A stretch of DNA of 64,000 nucleotides from Vigna angularis (GCF_016808095.1 NC_068974.1:33573090-33637089); one strand, 5' to 3'. Counted from the first letter of the stretch, positions 37,201 to 51,240 are shown. Numbers and translations are program-made. Notes: generated by a model not told the origin, from the letters alone.

Positions 37201-37490
37201 CAGCCTCCAGTGTAACCTTTTCATTTTGATGAGATTCTTCTGTCACTTTGCAATTATAATTTAGTTTAAGTCTGACATGGTTAAGAAAATAAAGAAGTAA
37301 AAATAAATAAATAAACCACTGTGATAATGTAATAGTCCAGTTATTTAACATATATTTTTTTATACCAGTTTTTTATATATCTAATATCCGCTTAACATAA
37401 GTTATTAATAACTTAATTATTGAACAATATCTAATATCCGCTTAACATAAGTTATTCATAACTTAATTATTGAACAAGAGTGTATAAATA
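34270..37490. other. AT-rich intergenic region
   Basis: No supported gene. Contains a (TA)n run near 36690-36712 and a direct duplication of about 50 bp (CTAATATCCGCTTAACATAA at 37380 and again at 37430). Confidence 0.45.
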
Positions 37491-38081
37491 GGGTTAAATA
37501 TATTTTTAGTTCCTTAAGTATCACACGATTTTGGGTTTAGTCCCTACTTAAAACTTTGATGGCTTTTAGTCCTTATAGTTTTGAAACTGTTATAAATAGT
37601 CCCTAATTTTGGACGTTAATTTTTGTTTGACGTGGCTAACGGCCAGCCCACGTCTGATGCTAGGTATGAGTTTATTCTCTGTCACGTTTCCTTTTCTTTT
37701 TATTCCAAATTTGCACACAAGTCCCTAATTTCTTCAATGTTTACACTTCAAAATGAACACCGCAATTAGGGTTCAGAAGGAACACGCAATTAGATTAAAT
37801 CATTGGCAGCCATCTCGCAACATACAGATACACAGAAGGCGAAACCCAAATCGCCGTTGAACCTCCAACGCAAGGCCGCCACCACCTAGCCTTCATGCCG
37901 CCACAAAAACCCTAAGCCAACCACCTGCAAACCCTGAGCAGAAGAGCCACCGTCATCTCCTTCAAATCGCGCCGTCATCGTCGAGAGAGAAAACCAGAGC
38001 CACTGCTATAAACTGGTCCACATGCATCAGAACACCCGATTCTGTTATGAGGGAATGGTCGAAATTTTTTTTTTACTTTTT
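37491..38081 (+). mobile_element. Probable DNA-transposon terminus next to the FAO fragment
   Basis: AGGGTTAAATATATTTTTAG at about 37491, followed by TTTAGTCC-type motifs and GACGTGGC, is typical of the ends of dispersed legume DNA elements that carry gene pieces. It is followed by a GC-richer region (37780-38020). I could not find a matching inverted end downstream, so the extent is uncertain. Confidence 0.35.
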
Positions 38082-38470
38082 GCAAGCTCTGATTATCAAT
38101 CTGCCATGGACACGGTATGCAGAATGATTGGTGTGACACAGAAGTGCAAGAAACAAGGGTTTCAGAATCAAATTCTCGTACAAGGATGTGAGAAAATGGG
38201 CTTGAAAGTAGAGTCAGTGGCTACAAATTCCTCAGCAGATCATTATTGTGGTTCATGCTGTTATGGTTATAGAACAGGAGATAAGAAGGACACTGACTCT
38301 ACTTGGTTGGTTGACGTTGTAGGAAATGATACAGTGATCCTCTCAGGATGTAAAGCTGAGAGATTCATACTTGAAGATGGAAATGGTGGAATGAAGAAAA
38401 AGAAATGTTCAAGAGTTATTGCGGCAACAACGTGGAGAAGTAAAGTAACAAAGAAACATACAGTGGCAAC
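38082..38470 (+). pseudogene. Fragment of a long-chain-alcohol oxidase (FAO) gene
   Basis: The open frame 38022-38552 encodes, from about 38082 to 38470, sequence I recognise as part of plant long-chain fatty alcohol oxidase, a membrane-associated flavoprotein of the GMC oxidoreductase family. Diagnostic stretches are [26 protein letters not shown] and [12 protein letters not shown]. The complete protein is about 750 residues; only about 125-130 are present here. The FAD-binding N-terminus and the catalytic C-terminus are missing, and the ends run into unrelated sequence (a Phe-rich start and ...KILFIK). It is therefore a captured or relic gene piece, not a working enzyme. Recognition is from memory of the family. 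Confidence 0.65.
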
Positions 38471-38559
38471 TGGACCTTCAAATTATGTAAATCATTCATC
38501 ATCGGTTGATACAAAATCAGAATATTGTTTCAAAATTTTATTCATAAAATAAAGCTAAC

Positions 38560-41400
38560 ATTATTAAGTACATAATAATAATGGAAAGTGTATAACTTAT
38601 TATTACTTCAACACTTTTAAAAAAAATATATGCTTTATTCAAAATCAAAGACTAATGTTTTAAGAATCAAGATTTCGTTAATATCTTTCAAAATGTAATT
38701 TTCCATATATAAGCACATATTAAAGATTTTATTTTTTAAGAATAGACTAAAAAGACTGGTCATTTTAGAGAGTTTCTTTTACAAGTGTAAGTTGAGTTTT
38801 CCTATAAATTTCTATCATAATTTAATATACTTGTCTTAACACATTGTTATTAATTTTAATTGTGCAAGGAAGCATACTTGTTTGAAATGTTTTTTCAGAA
38901 AAGATTTAATTGGAAAAACACGATATTAATGAAATACAAATCCAATAAAAGAAATTAAAAGTTATGAGTTTAACTTATACAAAGAATTAACACCACTCCA
39001 ATTTAAAACATTAAGATAATAAATTTATGAATTTTTTATCTTACAAGATAATTTCATCATCTCTACCCAATTTCAATAATAATAAATATAAATAATGAAT
39101 ACTTTGGGATGAAAATATAATTTTTCGTATCATATAATGCAAAATTCTTTTTGTTAAAATTTTCTTAATAGACTAGGAGGATTGATCACCTTTGATAATT
39201 TATTCTTTGTATAAGTTGAATTTTACTACATGTTAAAAATTATCTAATTGTAGTTGGGTTTATGACAAAACTTAATTGTTTTCGTCTGAGCTCGACATTA
39301 AGATAAACTATATTAACATCAATGTTGGGATTTTTTTTTTCTTGAATAGACTGAGAAGATTTATCAACTTTAAAGTATGAGTTATTCATATAAGATGATA
39401 TTACATTATTTTTAACATAAAACATTAAGACTTAATATTTATGGATATTGTTTTTCATATATACTACTCAAATTTTTTTTATTTTATTCAATATCAAACT
39501 TTCAATTTATACTTAGATTCTTGATATTTTAAAATATAATCTTAAAAATAAATTTACGTGTTTCACTAGGATATTTATCATTTGTTTTAGCTGTGAATGT
39601 TAAAAATAATAATATAGTCGTCATAATTAAAAATACGTCTACCACGTTACTATTTAGATGTCAAAGTGAATAATGTTTGTAATGTCCATTACTCTGGAAA
39701 GATTAATTTAGCTTTATTTATATATTAAAGGCATATGCATGGAAAATTTGTGAAGGATAGTCCTTAAAATAAGAATAATAATACTTTAATAATATTTTTT
39801 TAACAATATTTTAATATTATTTATGTATCATTTTGTGATAGGTTCATGTTGATGTCTATGATTATTATTATTGATTATGAAATAAATGTTATCAAAAAAG
39901 TATAATTATCCTTAAAATAAAGCAGTAACACAGTGCATTATATATGTCAAAATCAGAACTCAGCATCGTTGTTCACACAGAATCAGTCTCTTGCCAAACC
40001 AAACAGATAATATTTGAACTATTGCAACACGCAATATTTCTGCAATAATTCTCATCTATGAGATTCATTGTCTCTTCTTCTATACACAAACACAAATCAA
40101 TTACTATAAATCGTACGTAGTTGTTAAACTTATCACATGCCACAACAACTTAATTGATTCAGTTTTACTCAATCAATTTTACATATTCTCAAAGTTTTAT
40201 ATTAATTATATTTTTGGTGCTAGAAAAAATATAATAATATTTCACTTAAAGAAAATATATAAAATTAAACTCTTTAATTTAATCAATAATATTTTATCAT
40301 CCAACAAATATCAATGTACGTGTTAGCATGTGATTATCTAAGTTTATTACTAAATCGATAATAAATTAATTCATTGATTTATTAATCAATATTAACGTCT
40401 AACAACACTCTTTAACAATTGTATAATATAAAATATCTTTTATTTTAGAATTACTAGAAGGTTAATTTATTGTTTTCTTCCATCTTTAATATGGTATAAT
40501 TATCATTTTCTAATAAATTAAATAGATATTAACATATAATTAATGAATTAAAAAAATTCTTTCTTCTTTAACTCATAACACTCAGGCCAAAGTTTTTTTC
40601 ATTGAGCTTAAACTCATTTACCATATATATGATTCTTTATTGAATAATCACTAATTCTACATGAATTTAATAATACCCAATAATCATTCAATTAACATTA
40701 CGAAGTGTTATACGTTCGATATCAAAATATAATAAACAACTTGTTAAATAATTTTAAATATAAAGAAAAGTTATATTTTTTTTTCAAAAGAAATTTTCAT
40801 TAACTTTTGAAAGGTAAAATTATCCGTTAGGAGTTTACGAATGAGTTCAATGATCATATACCATTTATATGAGTAATTAAAAAAAAAAGATTTTTAAATA
40901 CACATATATTGACCTCGTCTGGTATCCCAGTTAAATTATTAATTTGACTTAATGAAGTAATATTTCAGGGTCGAGAAATTTAGTTAAAAGCCACAATTTG
41001 ATGATGTCAATCTCGTTTCTTTCACATGCCTTGAATCCGTTTCTTTTTATGTGATAATTAAAATTCGTTTTATTCAAATAATAAAATTAATCTTGACATA
41101 ACTATTTTTTAACAATTAGAGTACATATCTAGCTTTATTTATTCCATTATGTGAATGTTATGAATGTACTAGATGTTTTAATTTTTGTAATTAATAAAAT
41201 TTCAGTTTGATTTATAAGAGCGAAAAACAATTAAGCCAATTGAAAAAATATCCCACGTAAAGGGGCGAGTTAGGTTTTAAAAAAATAAGTTTTATGAAAA
41301 TATTTTTTTTCAAAAACGATAAAATGAATTTGGTTTTCTAAAGATGTAGAGAGATATATTTTCCACCACTTATAGCAATCATATAGCAATATTTTTCAAC
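38560..41400. other. AT-rich intergenic region
   Basis: No supported gene. Contains the small MITE at 39773-39909. The ORFs here are short and look like chance. Confidence 0.5.
39773..39909. mobile_element. Small MITE with an 11-bp target duplication
   Basis: 137 bp flanked by CCTTAAAATAA on both sides (39762-39772, 39910-39920), suggesting a Mutator-type element. The inverted ends (AATAATACTTT / AAGTATAATTAT) resemble the MITE at 25597-25790. No ORF. Confidence 0.7.
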
Positions 41401-41423
41401 CAATACGCGTTGTGTCCCTTTAT

Positions 41424-41440
41424 GTATATATTATATATAG
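41424..41440 (+). promoter_or_regulatory. Candidate TATA box of the MIR172 transcript
   Basis: GTATATATTATATATAG followed by a pyrimidine-rich leader (from about 41455) lies about 830 bp before the miR172 hairpin. This is a plausible pol II promoter; the start site is inferred. Confidence 0.35.
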
Positions 41441-42273
41441 ACACACCAAACCTACCCTTATTCTTCCACTTACCATCTAATTCCAAAATCAAATTCCTTC
41501 TCTCACCTCGTTCCTCATTTTCCCTTTCTTTATCCTTTATCTTGGATGTTAAATTATATTATTATTATTATGGACATATTTTCTAGGTATTGTAGTTTAT
41601 ATATAAATATTTGATTCTTCTCATAGCACTTCACCAATCTTTGCATATACCTTTATTTCTTCAAAGCACTTTTCCTTTACCTTTACCTGCTATGACTCCT
41701 CAGAGGGATTGATGTTTAGATTTGATTCGCAACGATGCTTCTCTTTTTCTTCTCCTTCTTACTGGGAAAGCCTTTTCTTTCATTCGCTTCAATTGAAAAG
41801 GATGTGTTTTAATCCCAACATTTCTTCCAGTTTTCCTCGATCTACGGTTTCTTCTTAAAGCATCATTTCTTGTTCTTTTTTGACACTATGTTTTTCACAG
41901 GTGTATTACTTTTTCTTTTTTTTTTCAATTTGGTTCTTGAGGAACGAGTTCATCCACTGAAAGGTCCTCGTTTACCGAAATCAAACATGAATTTGCGCAT
42001 AAAATCTCTATTTTTCTCTTACCCACATCTCGTGCTGTCATTAATCTGTACTCCTAATTAATTAGTCTCTATGTAATATGTTCCCTTTTGCAGTTTGTGT
42101 TTGGAAAATTTTCCGTTAGATTTGGCTTTTCTCTGTGAAACTTGTGGCTTTTGTTAAGTAGTTTTGGACGAGGGTGGCAAAATGATATCATAGGTTGTCT
42201 TCATAGTTTGTTTAAGGAGGTTTTGTTGGTAGCTATAGATGCATGGAGAGTTTGCCAGTCGTTATTTGCGGAT

Positions 42274-42294
42274 GTAGCATCATCAAGATTCACA
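42274..42294 (+). ncRNA. miR172* (passenger strand)
   Basis: 21 nt beginning GTAGCATCATCAAG and ending ATTCACA on the 5' arm, complementary to miR172 with the usual 2-nt 3' overhang geometry. Confidence 0.85.
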
Positions 42295-42370
42295 TGCAAA
42301 CGCAGGTGGGTGGGACTGTGATGCAATCTGAGAGCTGTAGGCCAACCATGCCATAGGTCTTTTGGAAGTG

Positions 42371-42391
42371 AGAATCTTGATGATGCTGCAT
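42371..42391 (+). ncRNA. miR172: Mature miR172
   Basis: 21 nt beginning AGAATCTTGATG and ending ATGCTGCAT, identical to the widely conserved plant miR172 sequence as I know it. Confidence 0.93.
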
Positions 42392-42429
42392 CAGCCATAA
42401 ACGACTACTTTCAAAAGTTGGATAAGGAC

Positions 42430-45400
42430 TATTCTAATAATCTCAACAAGTGGGCCAAAAATATATATATAAAAAAAAGGAAAAAAAAAGAGAAATGAGA
42501 AACATTTGTTGAGGTATACTCACATGACACAGCAAAACAAAACCCCCTTCAGACATGATCTGATCTGCGCGTTTAAACCGAGAGGCAACCTTTCCCACTT
42601 TGCTTTTTTGTTGCTGTCAGGTGGGTTTTGCTGTTTTAACCTTTGATTTTTCAAATTATGGTACTGCTAGTTTTTTATTTCTACATTAATGGATACAGGT
42701 ATGGTATGGGCTTGCTTCCAGTGCTTTCTGAGTTCTGTCTTTTTATCTATTTATTAATTTATTTATAACTGTTGTTGTTATCATCACAATTTGTAGCTTG
42801 CTTTACATTAATTAGCTCTTCTGTGTTTTGCAGACAATCCTAGGTTTTCAAGTATAGGCTATTTGGAGGCCGAGAGGAGCGGCTGTTGGGTCCTTTATAT
42901 GTGCTGACTTCACAGATCTATGATGAATATTCCTTTCCAACAGAAATGCTGGGATCTAAATGGTGTCTTTTCAGTTTCTAAATATAGATGCAGATACCAC
43001 TTTATCCAAATCCGGAGAGAATGTTAGAGACTCACTCAAGCACACAGAAAGTTAAAATTATTATTTGGAATTTAGGGTGTACTCAGAAGCTAGTGTTGAT
43101 GCTCATAAGTGACGGTAACTTTTACTTTGATGAGATTTTTCGCCTTTAATTAGATCTACATATATGTTCAATATTATATCGCTAACTATTATATAGTAAA
43201 TAGTGCACTGATATTCAAATCTTATGCAGTTTCGAGCGTATAGAGTGAATGAAAACGTGATAGGATTTTGCTTTGGCTTTAGCTTTGGTATGAACAATGT
43301 TGAAGGCTTTGGCTTTAGAACGAACCAATAATCAGTTGTAGCTGCGGTTGGTGGACCAAGGACTTCACACAAGTTGGACTCTCTAAGGTACCCTTTCTGT
43401 GGGAGAGATGTTTCAGTGCATCTGTTACTTACCTACCTCCCTAGAAATAATGCTCAAAGTTAAATAGTACAAGTTATTTTATAGAATAAAATAAAAACAC
43501 ATATATGCTTATATAACTTCATTATTCATGATAGTGATCATTCAGTATATTCAAGATTTTATCTTATGGAAATCTGTGTGCCCCCATCACTGTCCAACTC
43601 TTGGTCATATTCTCGCTGCTCCATCATTATGAATATGTTGTGTACACTGTCTTTGCCCGAAACAGCTTGCCCTATTTCTTTGTAGAGAAGGCTGTGGATC
43701 ATACATGCATCAGGCCCACTCATCTTCTTGTTCTCTCTCTTCATAGGTAAAGCCACACAATTTTTTGGCCTTTTTATTACATTGATAAGGGTAGTTTCTC
43801 CTATGCAATTAGGTCTCCTAAACTGTTGTGTGTGTTTGTGTTTTTGTATTTAGGATATGCTGGTAATTAATGTTGAGTACATGTTTCAAGCTATACTACT
43901 TTGGTTCTTTTTTTCTGTGTGCACGAGGGAGAAGGACAAACTGGTTTAATAAACCTGACTGAGTACATAAAATTACTTTTTCCTCGAATTATAATATGCT
44001 TGAAAAAGAGCATGAGAGGATGCATGTGATGAATCTGATTTTATTATTTAATCTTTGGCTATATATATATTTCTATTGAAAGTGACAGACAGATAATGCA
44101 CTAAGTACATGCTTAATTTCAGGGAGCACATGGATCATTTAAATCCTTGTTTTCAGGTGATCATTTAAATTGAAACAACAGTTTCTTATAATTTAGGGAG
44201 AAATGGATCACGTACATGGGTTTTTTTCAACTCCCTATTGCATGTATATTTCCTCCTTATAGTACTATTTTTCAGCATCCATTTCATTGAATCTACAAGC
44301 TTCTTTTAGTATTTTATGAATTCATCCGTGGCTATCTAGTTTCTGAACTTGATAACTGATTGATACAGTGTGATATTGCTGTCATGAAACAAGAACAACA
44401 ATAATAATAGAAAAAGAGATTCAAGAAATACCCGTTAAACAATGTCTTTTATGAGGCATGATGCATTCACTCATTCTGGCCAATGTAGCAATATTTGAAA
44501 CAATTTACTCAGTTTTCTTAGTTTTAATTTCCAAGGAATACATTTGCGCTTTTTGTTTCTGTTTAATTAAAGTATTCATGTATAAGATATTTTTTTTTTA
44601 CTAAAGCTTTTCATAGGAAGAAAAACATTTATCATATTAAAGATCTACAATATAAAATATAAAAGCCAGTTAATATTCCTTAATCTTTAGAAATGGTGCA
44701 AAGGATAAAGTATTCATGTCTAACTGCTACTTATGTGCATCTGTATATCTATACTTGCATGATCTGATGGCATTTTGATTTTGATTAGTAACACACTAGT
44801 ATAGTAATAACCTTCAACTATGTATTTTGTTCACATCTTTTGCTTTCTGTCTTATTTATACTGAGATGTATAACATGTACATTTCAAAAAACTTCTTGTC
44901 CGTGCTCATTGTTCAAACAATATTTATCAACTCAAGATCAAATAAATTGTAAGACTCGTATTTCTGGTGTTAACCTTAAAGAAAAACATGAAATTTTGAA
45001 GAGAATATATGGGAAACCCTAAGTATACCGACAAACTCTGTACTTTATTTTTACAAAAGGAACCATTATCTGAACCAAAACTCTAATAATTGTAAAACAC
45101 ATAGGTTAATTCATGGTTGGGCTTATGCTAAGCAGCATTACTGATGAAAGAAATTCTGTGTGAATTACTTAACTTGTTAATAAATATTACATGGTTGAAC
45201 TTCTTTCTATCAAATTCCCTGCATTGAACAGTTTTTGTTAACTTGAAATTACATCAGCGATGTGCTTATAACGCTGGCAGCATCTTTCTCAATTGATATC
45301 CAAAACTAAGAATATTAACCATCTGTTGTAGTAATGTGTAAGGTTTATGAATGTCACAATTTCACTGTTGCTAAATTTTCAGGCAGAAGTAGCACGTGAG

Positions 45401-46100
45401 GATAAGTTGTGGCTTCTGCGTCAAAATGGACATAATCACATGCCACTGTGAAGTACTGCATACATTGCTTCCATTATTGAGTGTGTGGTTGTATCTCCTT
45501 TGGCAAGGAGAAAAACAAATGGAATCCTTTCAGTTTGTCTGTAATATTCTATATTCTATAGCTATCATGAAGGATTCATTTGTTTGAAGTAAGATGCTAT
45601 AGCACACTGTTTTGTTTGACCCTAAGTTTTATATACTTTGATATGTGGTACAAAATGTTCTGACGAGATTCCCGTATCACGTCATGTTGCTGAGGTACAC
45701 ATTGATTTTCATGCAAACATATTGTGGAAAGGAAGAACTGATATAGTTCTTCAGCTTTTACTATTTTTCGCCTTCAAATCTTCAATTGCTATTCTGTAAA
45801 TATGAATATAGAGATAAACATATTTGACCACGTTTACTCTATTGGAACTATCTGCTGAGTGAAGTGAATTCTCTTTTTCACATCATTCATATTGGGATCT
45901 ATCATTGAAATAGTGACAAGATTTAGACAGTCACATTTTGCCCTTGTATATATGATCAGAGATTTTGAGTAATGTTCTTCATTGTATGTAATTTCATGCA
46001 TGGTTAGGTATTATGATTTTGTGTGGATAAACCTGTCGAGAAGAAAAAAACGAAAATCATGAATAACTGATGTAGTTTTGCTTTTGAAAAAGATTAATTG
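42430..46100 (+). other. Region downstream of the MIR172 hairpin, possibly its primary transcript
   Basis: Less AT-rich and non-repetitive compared with the flanks, with transcript-like segments at 42836-43090 and 45382-45620, each preceded by a polypyrimidine-AG. No protein-coding gene is supported. It could be the 3' exons and introns of the pri-miRNA. Confidence 0.3.
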
Positions 46101-49100
46101 GTTGAATAAGGAGAACTTCTGGGGGTGTTAAATGCACATGTTCATTATCATGTAATTTTATTTTAGTTTTGATCAATTATTATCATCTGAAGAAATATAT
46201 TTAAGAATTTCGAGAATGAATTTAATGAATAATATTAATTAGGTCGTTGAAATTGGCAACTGGTGAGAAAACCAAAGAGTGTAGTAGAAGATATGTTTCA
46301 GTATCTGTTCAGACAGGATGGATCAAACACGGGAATTAGTGTTTGCAATGCACAGTAATTACTGACTTAGTTCTAAAAAGCAGAGTCCATTAATTAAAGT
46401 ACGATTATTAACAATTAGAATTGTCGAAACATAAATTCATGAATGGTTGTTTTAATTTTGAAAAAAAAAATGTTTTAATATAAACTTAAAAAAAGGAGAA
46501 TTCAGATAATAGCAGTTTAATTTAAATGTATCGTACATACGTATTTTTTTTTATTATATATTTAAGAGCATAAAATTTAAGTATGTGTTTGAATTCTTTC
46601 GTCCAAATATTATCAGAGTAGTTTTATTTTTTATTCTTCAATTTTCTGAGCTAGGTATTATTCATGTAATATTTTATGCAAAAATTTATATAATGTAGTT
46701 TGTGAGTGTTATTTTGTGGATTAAATAATTTATTACGTTTAATTTTTCTTATTTAAAAAAAAGGAAAAAAAGGTTGGAGTAGGTTTAAGGCTGAGTTCAC
46801 AGAGTCTGACAGAAACTACTATCAGCCTCGGAGTTGTCGCTTGCTTGCAGGACAGTGGTAGCATGGAAGCCAAGCTTTTCTGTACTACTTACTTACTCAC
46901 CTCATAACTTTATATTATTATTATTATTAGTATGGATTATATTCTTTTAGATGAGAAATAATATTTTTACCTACATAAATTCTTTATATTTATTTGATAT
47001 TATTTTTTATTTTTTAAATACAAATATTTATTTTTTATAATTATTTTATTTTTATGTGTCAAGTAAATGTATTACTTTACCATTTATTTTTTAAAATTAA
47101 CAAAAAGAGTTATTTTTAGTTAATTTTTCTTTTTTCTTTTGAAGTTGATAAAAGTGAGTTTATATGTTATTTAAATAAAGTTTAATCCTGAATTTATGTT
47201 AAAATGTGAAATTTTGTGAGTGTAATAATGAAGATGAAGTTTTTAATAATAATAATAGAAAATTGTTTGTGGTACGAAGGTGAGGCTTATCATACTCTGG
47301 CAGAGACAGACCAATGAGGATCCAAATTTTGGAAGCAGAGTGTTCTTTCTGAGCAGATTTGGCATTATCATGGTCTCTGCATTTCTACTTCTCAATAATG
47401 CAAGCTTTTCGAATTTGCTTTTCCTTTTCTTTTTCTTATTATTTTACCTTTTCTCCTCACACAAACTCCCACTACCACTTATAGGGATATAATTCAAAAA
47501 TTTCCTTTATTTTATGAAAATGTTTCAACATTTAATAATCAGGCTATGATACAAGTTATTTTACAAGGATATGTCTAACCTAGCTGACTCGCATTGTTTC
47601 AAACCACCAATGATATATTTCAACTTTGATGCTATAGGTCATTTACAAATGTTTTATTAAAAAAAGAAGAATAGAATTATGATTTTGGAAGGAGGTGTTC
47701 ATAAAATATTTGTTATAGATCAACCACTTTTGTTTGTTAGATATAAGAGTAAAAAGTAAATTTTAGTTATTTATTTAATCTTGATTTTAAATTCTATATT
47801 TTCATTTCTATTTTTTTATTGTAGTGTTTGAAAAAGAAATTAAGAGAAATAGTAATTTTTTAAGGTTTTTTATATACTTGTTTTTTATTTCTATTTTAAG
47901 AGATGGTGTTATTATTTTCTGTTAAAATTAAGATTGTAATATTTTTTCTTTTTATAATCATTACATTTAACGACTATTACATGTGTTATTTTTTGTATCT
48001 GTTGTGAGTTATTACTTTATTTCATGATATTCAATAATTTCACTTTTTTTAAACACTGTTACATTTCAGCCTTCACCTAAGATGTTATTCACATTTAAAA
48101 TTACATACATACTTTTTAGTTTTTTTCTTTTATCTCCATCTTTATTGTGTTACACCATTACACAATAAACCAGTAAGAAAATATAATGTTAATAAGACTT
48201 GTAACATAATTGTGTAAAAAAAGAATAAATTTATCGTATATTAGTAAATGACATATAGTTCCTCATAAACATGATGGATTTTCTTTTACATGTCCATTTA
48301 TTTCACTCATTTAAATCATATATTGAGTTTTAAGGATCTTAAATATTGGAAATCTAAATATAAATTTAAATTTTATATTGAATAAAAACAAAATAGTATA
48401 TAAAAATAAAGATAAAAATTTATAAGTTTATTATCTTAAAATTTTAATTTAAAAATAGTGCTAATTTTTTTATATAATTAGATATATATAAATTTAGATA
48501 AAACAGAAAGTTTGGGTAATAAGAAAAAATGTGTGAATAATTTAATGAAATGTTGTAAAAGTATGATTCTCTGGTAGATTGGAGGAGATGGGTTGGTGGT
48601 TGGTCTGAGTAAGAGTAATGATTATGATTACGTGTAAGGCATTTGGTCCCCACTTGTCGTACAATGTGACCCATCAACGAGATCTCTCTGTACCTCAATA
48701 TCTATCGTCTTTATCTTTTTTTTTATTTTTATTTTCCTTACAATCTCTATTTTTTTATTCCGTTAACTTTTTTATTTTTAATCTCTAATCTTTTAATTAT
48801 TCACACGTTCCAAGACTACCTTCTATAAACAAACACCTAAAAATATCACCCTTTACTTTCCTAATTCACATTTATGATTCCTTTAAAATTTTGGATTGAT
48901 CGATGCTTCTCATACCTTCACTTTTAATTTACATTTAAATTACTATTTCATTTTATTTATATTTATTATTATTATTATTCTAATAGAATACTTTATTAAA
49001 TGTAGATAAGAAGTGAATGTCAAATAATACTTTTTTTCCTAAACCTAAAGTTCCTGGACGTAAGTACAAACTGATTTCATCCAAATTTTCTCTTTTTATT

Positions 49101-51230
49101 CCGTATCTTTAATAAGTGTTTTAAAATAATAAGATGAATTATTTTAATATTAAAAATTCAATAATATAAATATAATTTAATAAATAAATTTTATAATAAA
49201 AAATAAATATAATTTTTTTTATAATTTTTTTTAATATTTTTTTAAAATTTCTAATTTTTAAGTGATTTTTTTGACGATGAGAAAGTATCTATGTGATCAC
49301 AAAAATGATATCTACAACATCATTCCATCAATTTTCTTTATAAATAAGTTAGTTTCTACTTTTTTATTTTATTTTTAGTTTAAGATACATGCAAATAGAT
49401 TTGAATGTATGTGTCATTCAACCTTTTTTCCTAGTTCTTTGTCAATCAATTGAGATATTTGAATGTATCTTTAAGGACCTACCCTAATCATAATTCTATG
49501 GTTTGTAGGTACAGATAGAGTTACCTAAGTGAAGGTAGGGGTAATTTGTTTTTTAGAACTGTTTGAGCTTTCCAACAAGGTAAGAGAAGCTAAAATTACT
49601 TTAATTTCTTGTTAAGAAGAATGAATATATGTTTGATAGGTTGTGAGATTTATGTTTTGTTAAATGTATTATAAATTGAGGATTTATGAGTGATGTTTGT
49701 GTATGTATGATTGTGAATTGGTAAGGACCTAATTCAACAAATATTTAAAAAAAATACACTAGTTCACACGTGACACTTCTATAACGGTATTAATACAAAA
49801 CTAGATTGTGAATTGGTATGATATATTTAAAAAATGAAAAACACCACCAACTGACACATGACACATGACACATGACACCTCTTTAACGGTATTAGTATAA
49901 AACTAATAGTAAAAATTAATTTATTTTAATTTTTCAAAAATAAAAAATCAATTAAAAAAATGATAAATCTATTTAAAAAAAATTACCGATATAAATGAAT
50001 AAACCTATAATTAACTACATGTCAAACTGTCTAATCCATTAGCACAATTAATTAAGTTTTCCTATAATTCACGTCACTATCGCATTTATACATAAATAGT
50101 CCACACCATTCCAAATCAATAAGCTTAAAATTTTTGCTAATATAAACATTGTAAAAAAAAATGTAATAATTATTCTCATTCAAACCATCATTCATTGTAA
50201 GTGTAAGACGCTCATAATGATTACAATAAAAATAGTTACTGTATATAAAACCTTTCTTATATTTATTTTATTTCTGTTCTGTAACTATCTCAAACATGAA
50301 ATTAACTAATATATGTCGAACCTTCTAATCCATTAACACAATTAATTAAATTCTACTATAATTGACATCACAAGCACAATTATATAGAAATAGTCCAACA
50401 CCATTTTAAAATCAATAAAGCATATTTAAAGTCCAAAATCATTTTAAATAAAGAGATGATTTACTAAATGTTTAATTAAAGTACTAAAACATAATTAAAA
50501 ATATTATAAAGATTAAGCAAGATTGTGAAAACTATGCTCTACTTTATCAACTACTATAACAAGAATTTTGCATTAAGTAATGAAAGTCTTGAGTTTTTGT
50601 ATCATAATTGCAACCTTGAATGTCATTACAAGAATCATAATATCATAATGACAAATCTTCTCTATCATAACTTTCATTATATGAGAGGGGAGAGACATAC
50701 TATGTAACATAGTGCCCCTTTGAAGACCTTTGTTTAGGATTGTCATAACACTTTCAAAATTTTAAACAATAATACAATTTGTAGGGATCAAATTTATATG
50801 TACTCAATAATAATACGTTCAACAAAAGAACCAGTAAAACCAATATCAATTTAAATAATATTGAACTTCACAATTTTCAATATAAATTACACTTTTACTA
50901 TCTTTCAAAACACAAAAATAAACATATAAATAAGATAATCAAATTGAATACAAAATAATATATATATACTAATTATCTCTAAATAATTAAATCATACCGC
51001 AAATATTCTAAAATTCATTTTTAATACATTCTTTAATACTGTGAACTAAAAGTAACTAACTAAATAAAAAGATCAAAGTAACTAAAACATTCTATATTTT
51101 AAACATAATTGTAACTACCTAGAATATGACTAAGAGTAAAAGTGATATGAAATGAAATATGAATATTTTTATTATTATTGTGAGAAGCTTATAAATAAAT
51201 AAAAAAATTGATTATTCAAATTTCATTTCA
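46100..51230. other. AT-rich intergenic region
   Basis: No supported gene. Contains a direct duplication of about 120 bp with divergence (TCTAATCCATTAGCACAATT near 50033 and TCTAATCCATTAACACAATT near 50325) and an ACACATG short repeat (49855-49878) within transposon-like sequence (49730-49925). Confidence 0.45.
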
Positions 51231-51240
51231 TGAAAAATCC

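Larger units (their letters stand above)
42245..42416 (+). ncRNA. MIR172: MIR172 precursor hairpin
   Basis: A stem-loop whose 5' arm holds miR172* and 3' arm holds miR172. The arms pair through the miRNA duplex and beyond it: AGTCGTTATTTGCGGATG on the 5' side pairs with CATCAGCCATAAACGACT on the 3' side, with a terminal loop of about 75 nt (42295-42370). miR172 directs repression of AP2/TOE-type transcription factors and so controls the juvenile-adult transition, flowering and, in legumes, nodulation; this is established for the family. The primary transcript probably starts near 41455. AG-ending pyrimidine tracts at about 42834 and 45382 could be splice acceptors of a longer spliced pri-miRNA, but that is inference. 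Short ORFs in the locus (for example 41870-42061) are not genes. Confidence 0.92.

Noticed and set aside
43559..43756. Minus-strand 65-residue ORF downstream of MIR172
   Set aside because: No recognised family; it overlaps the possible primary microRNA transcript on the other strand.
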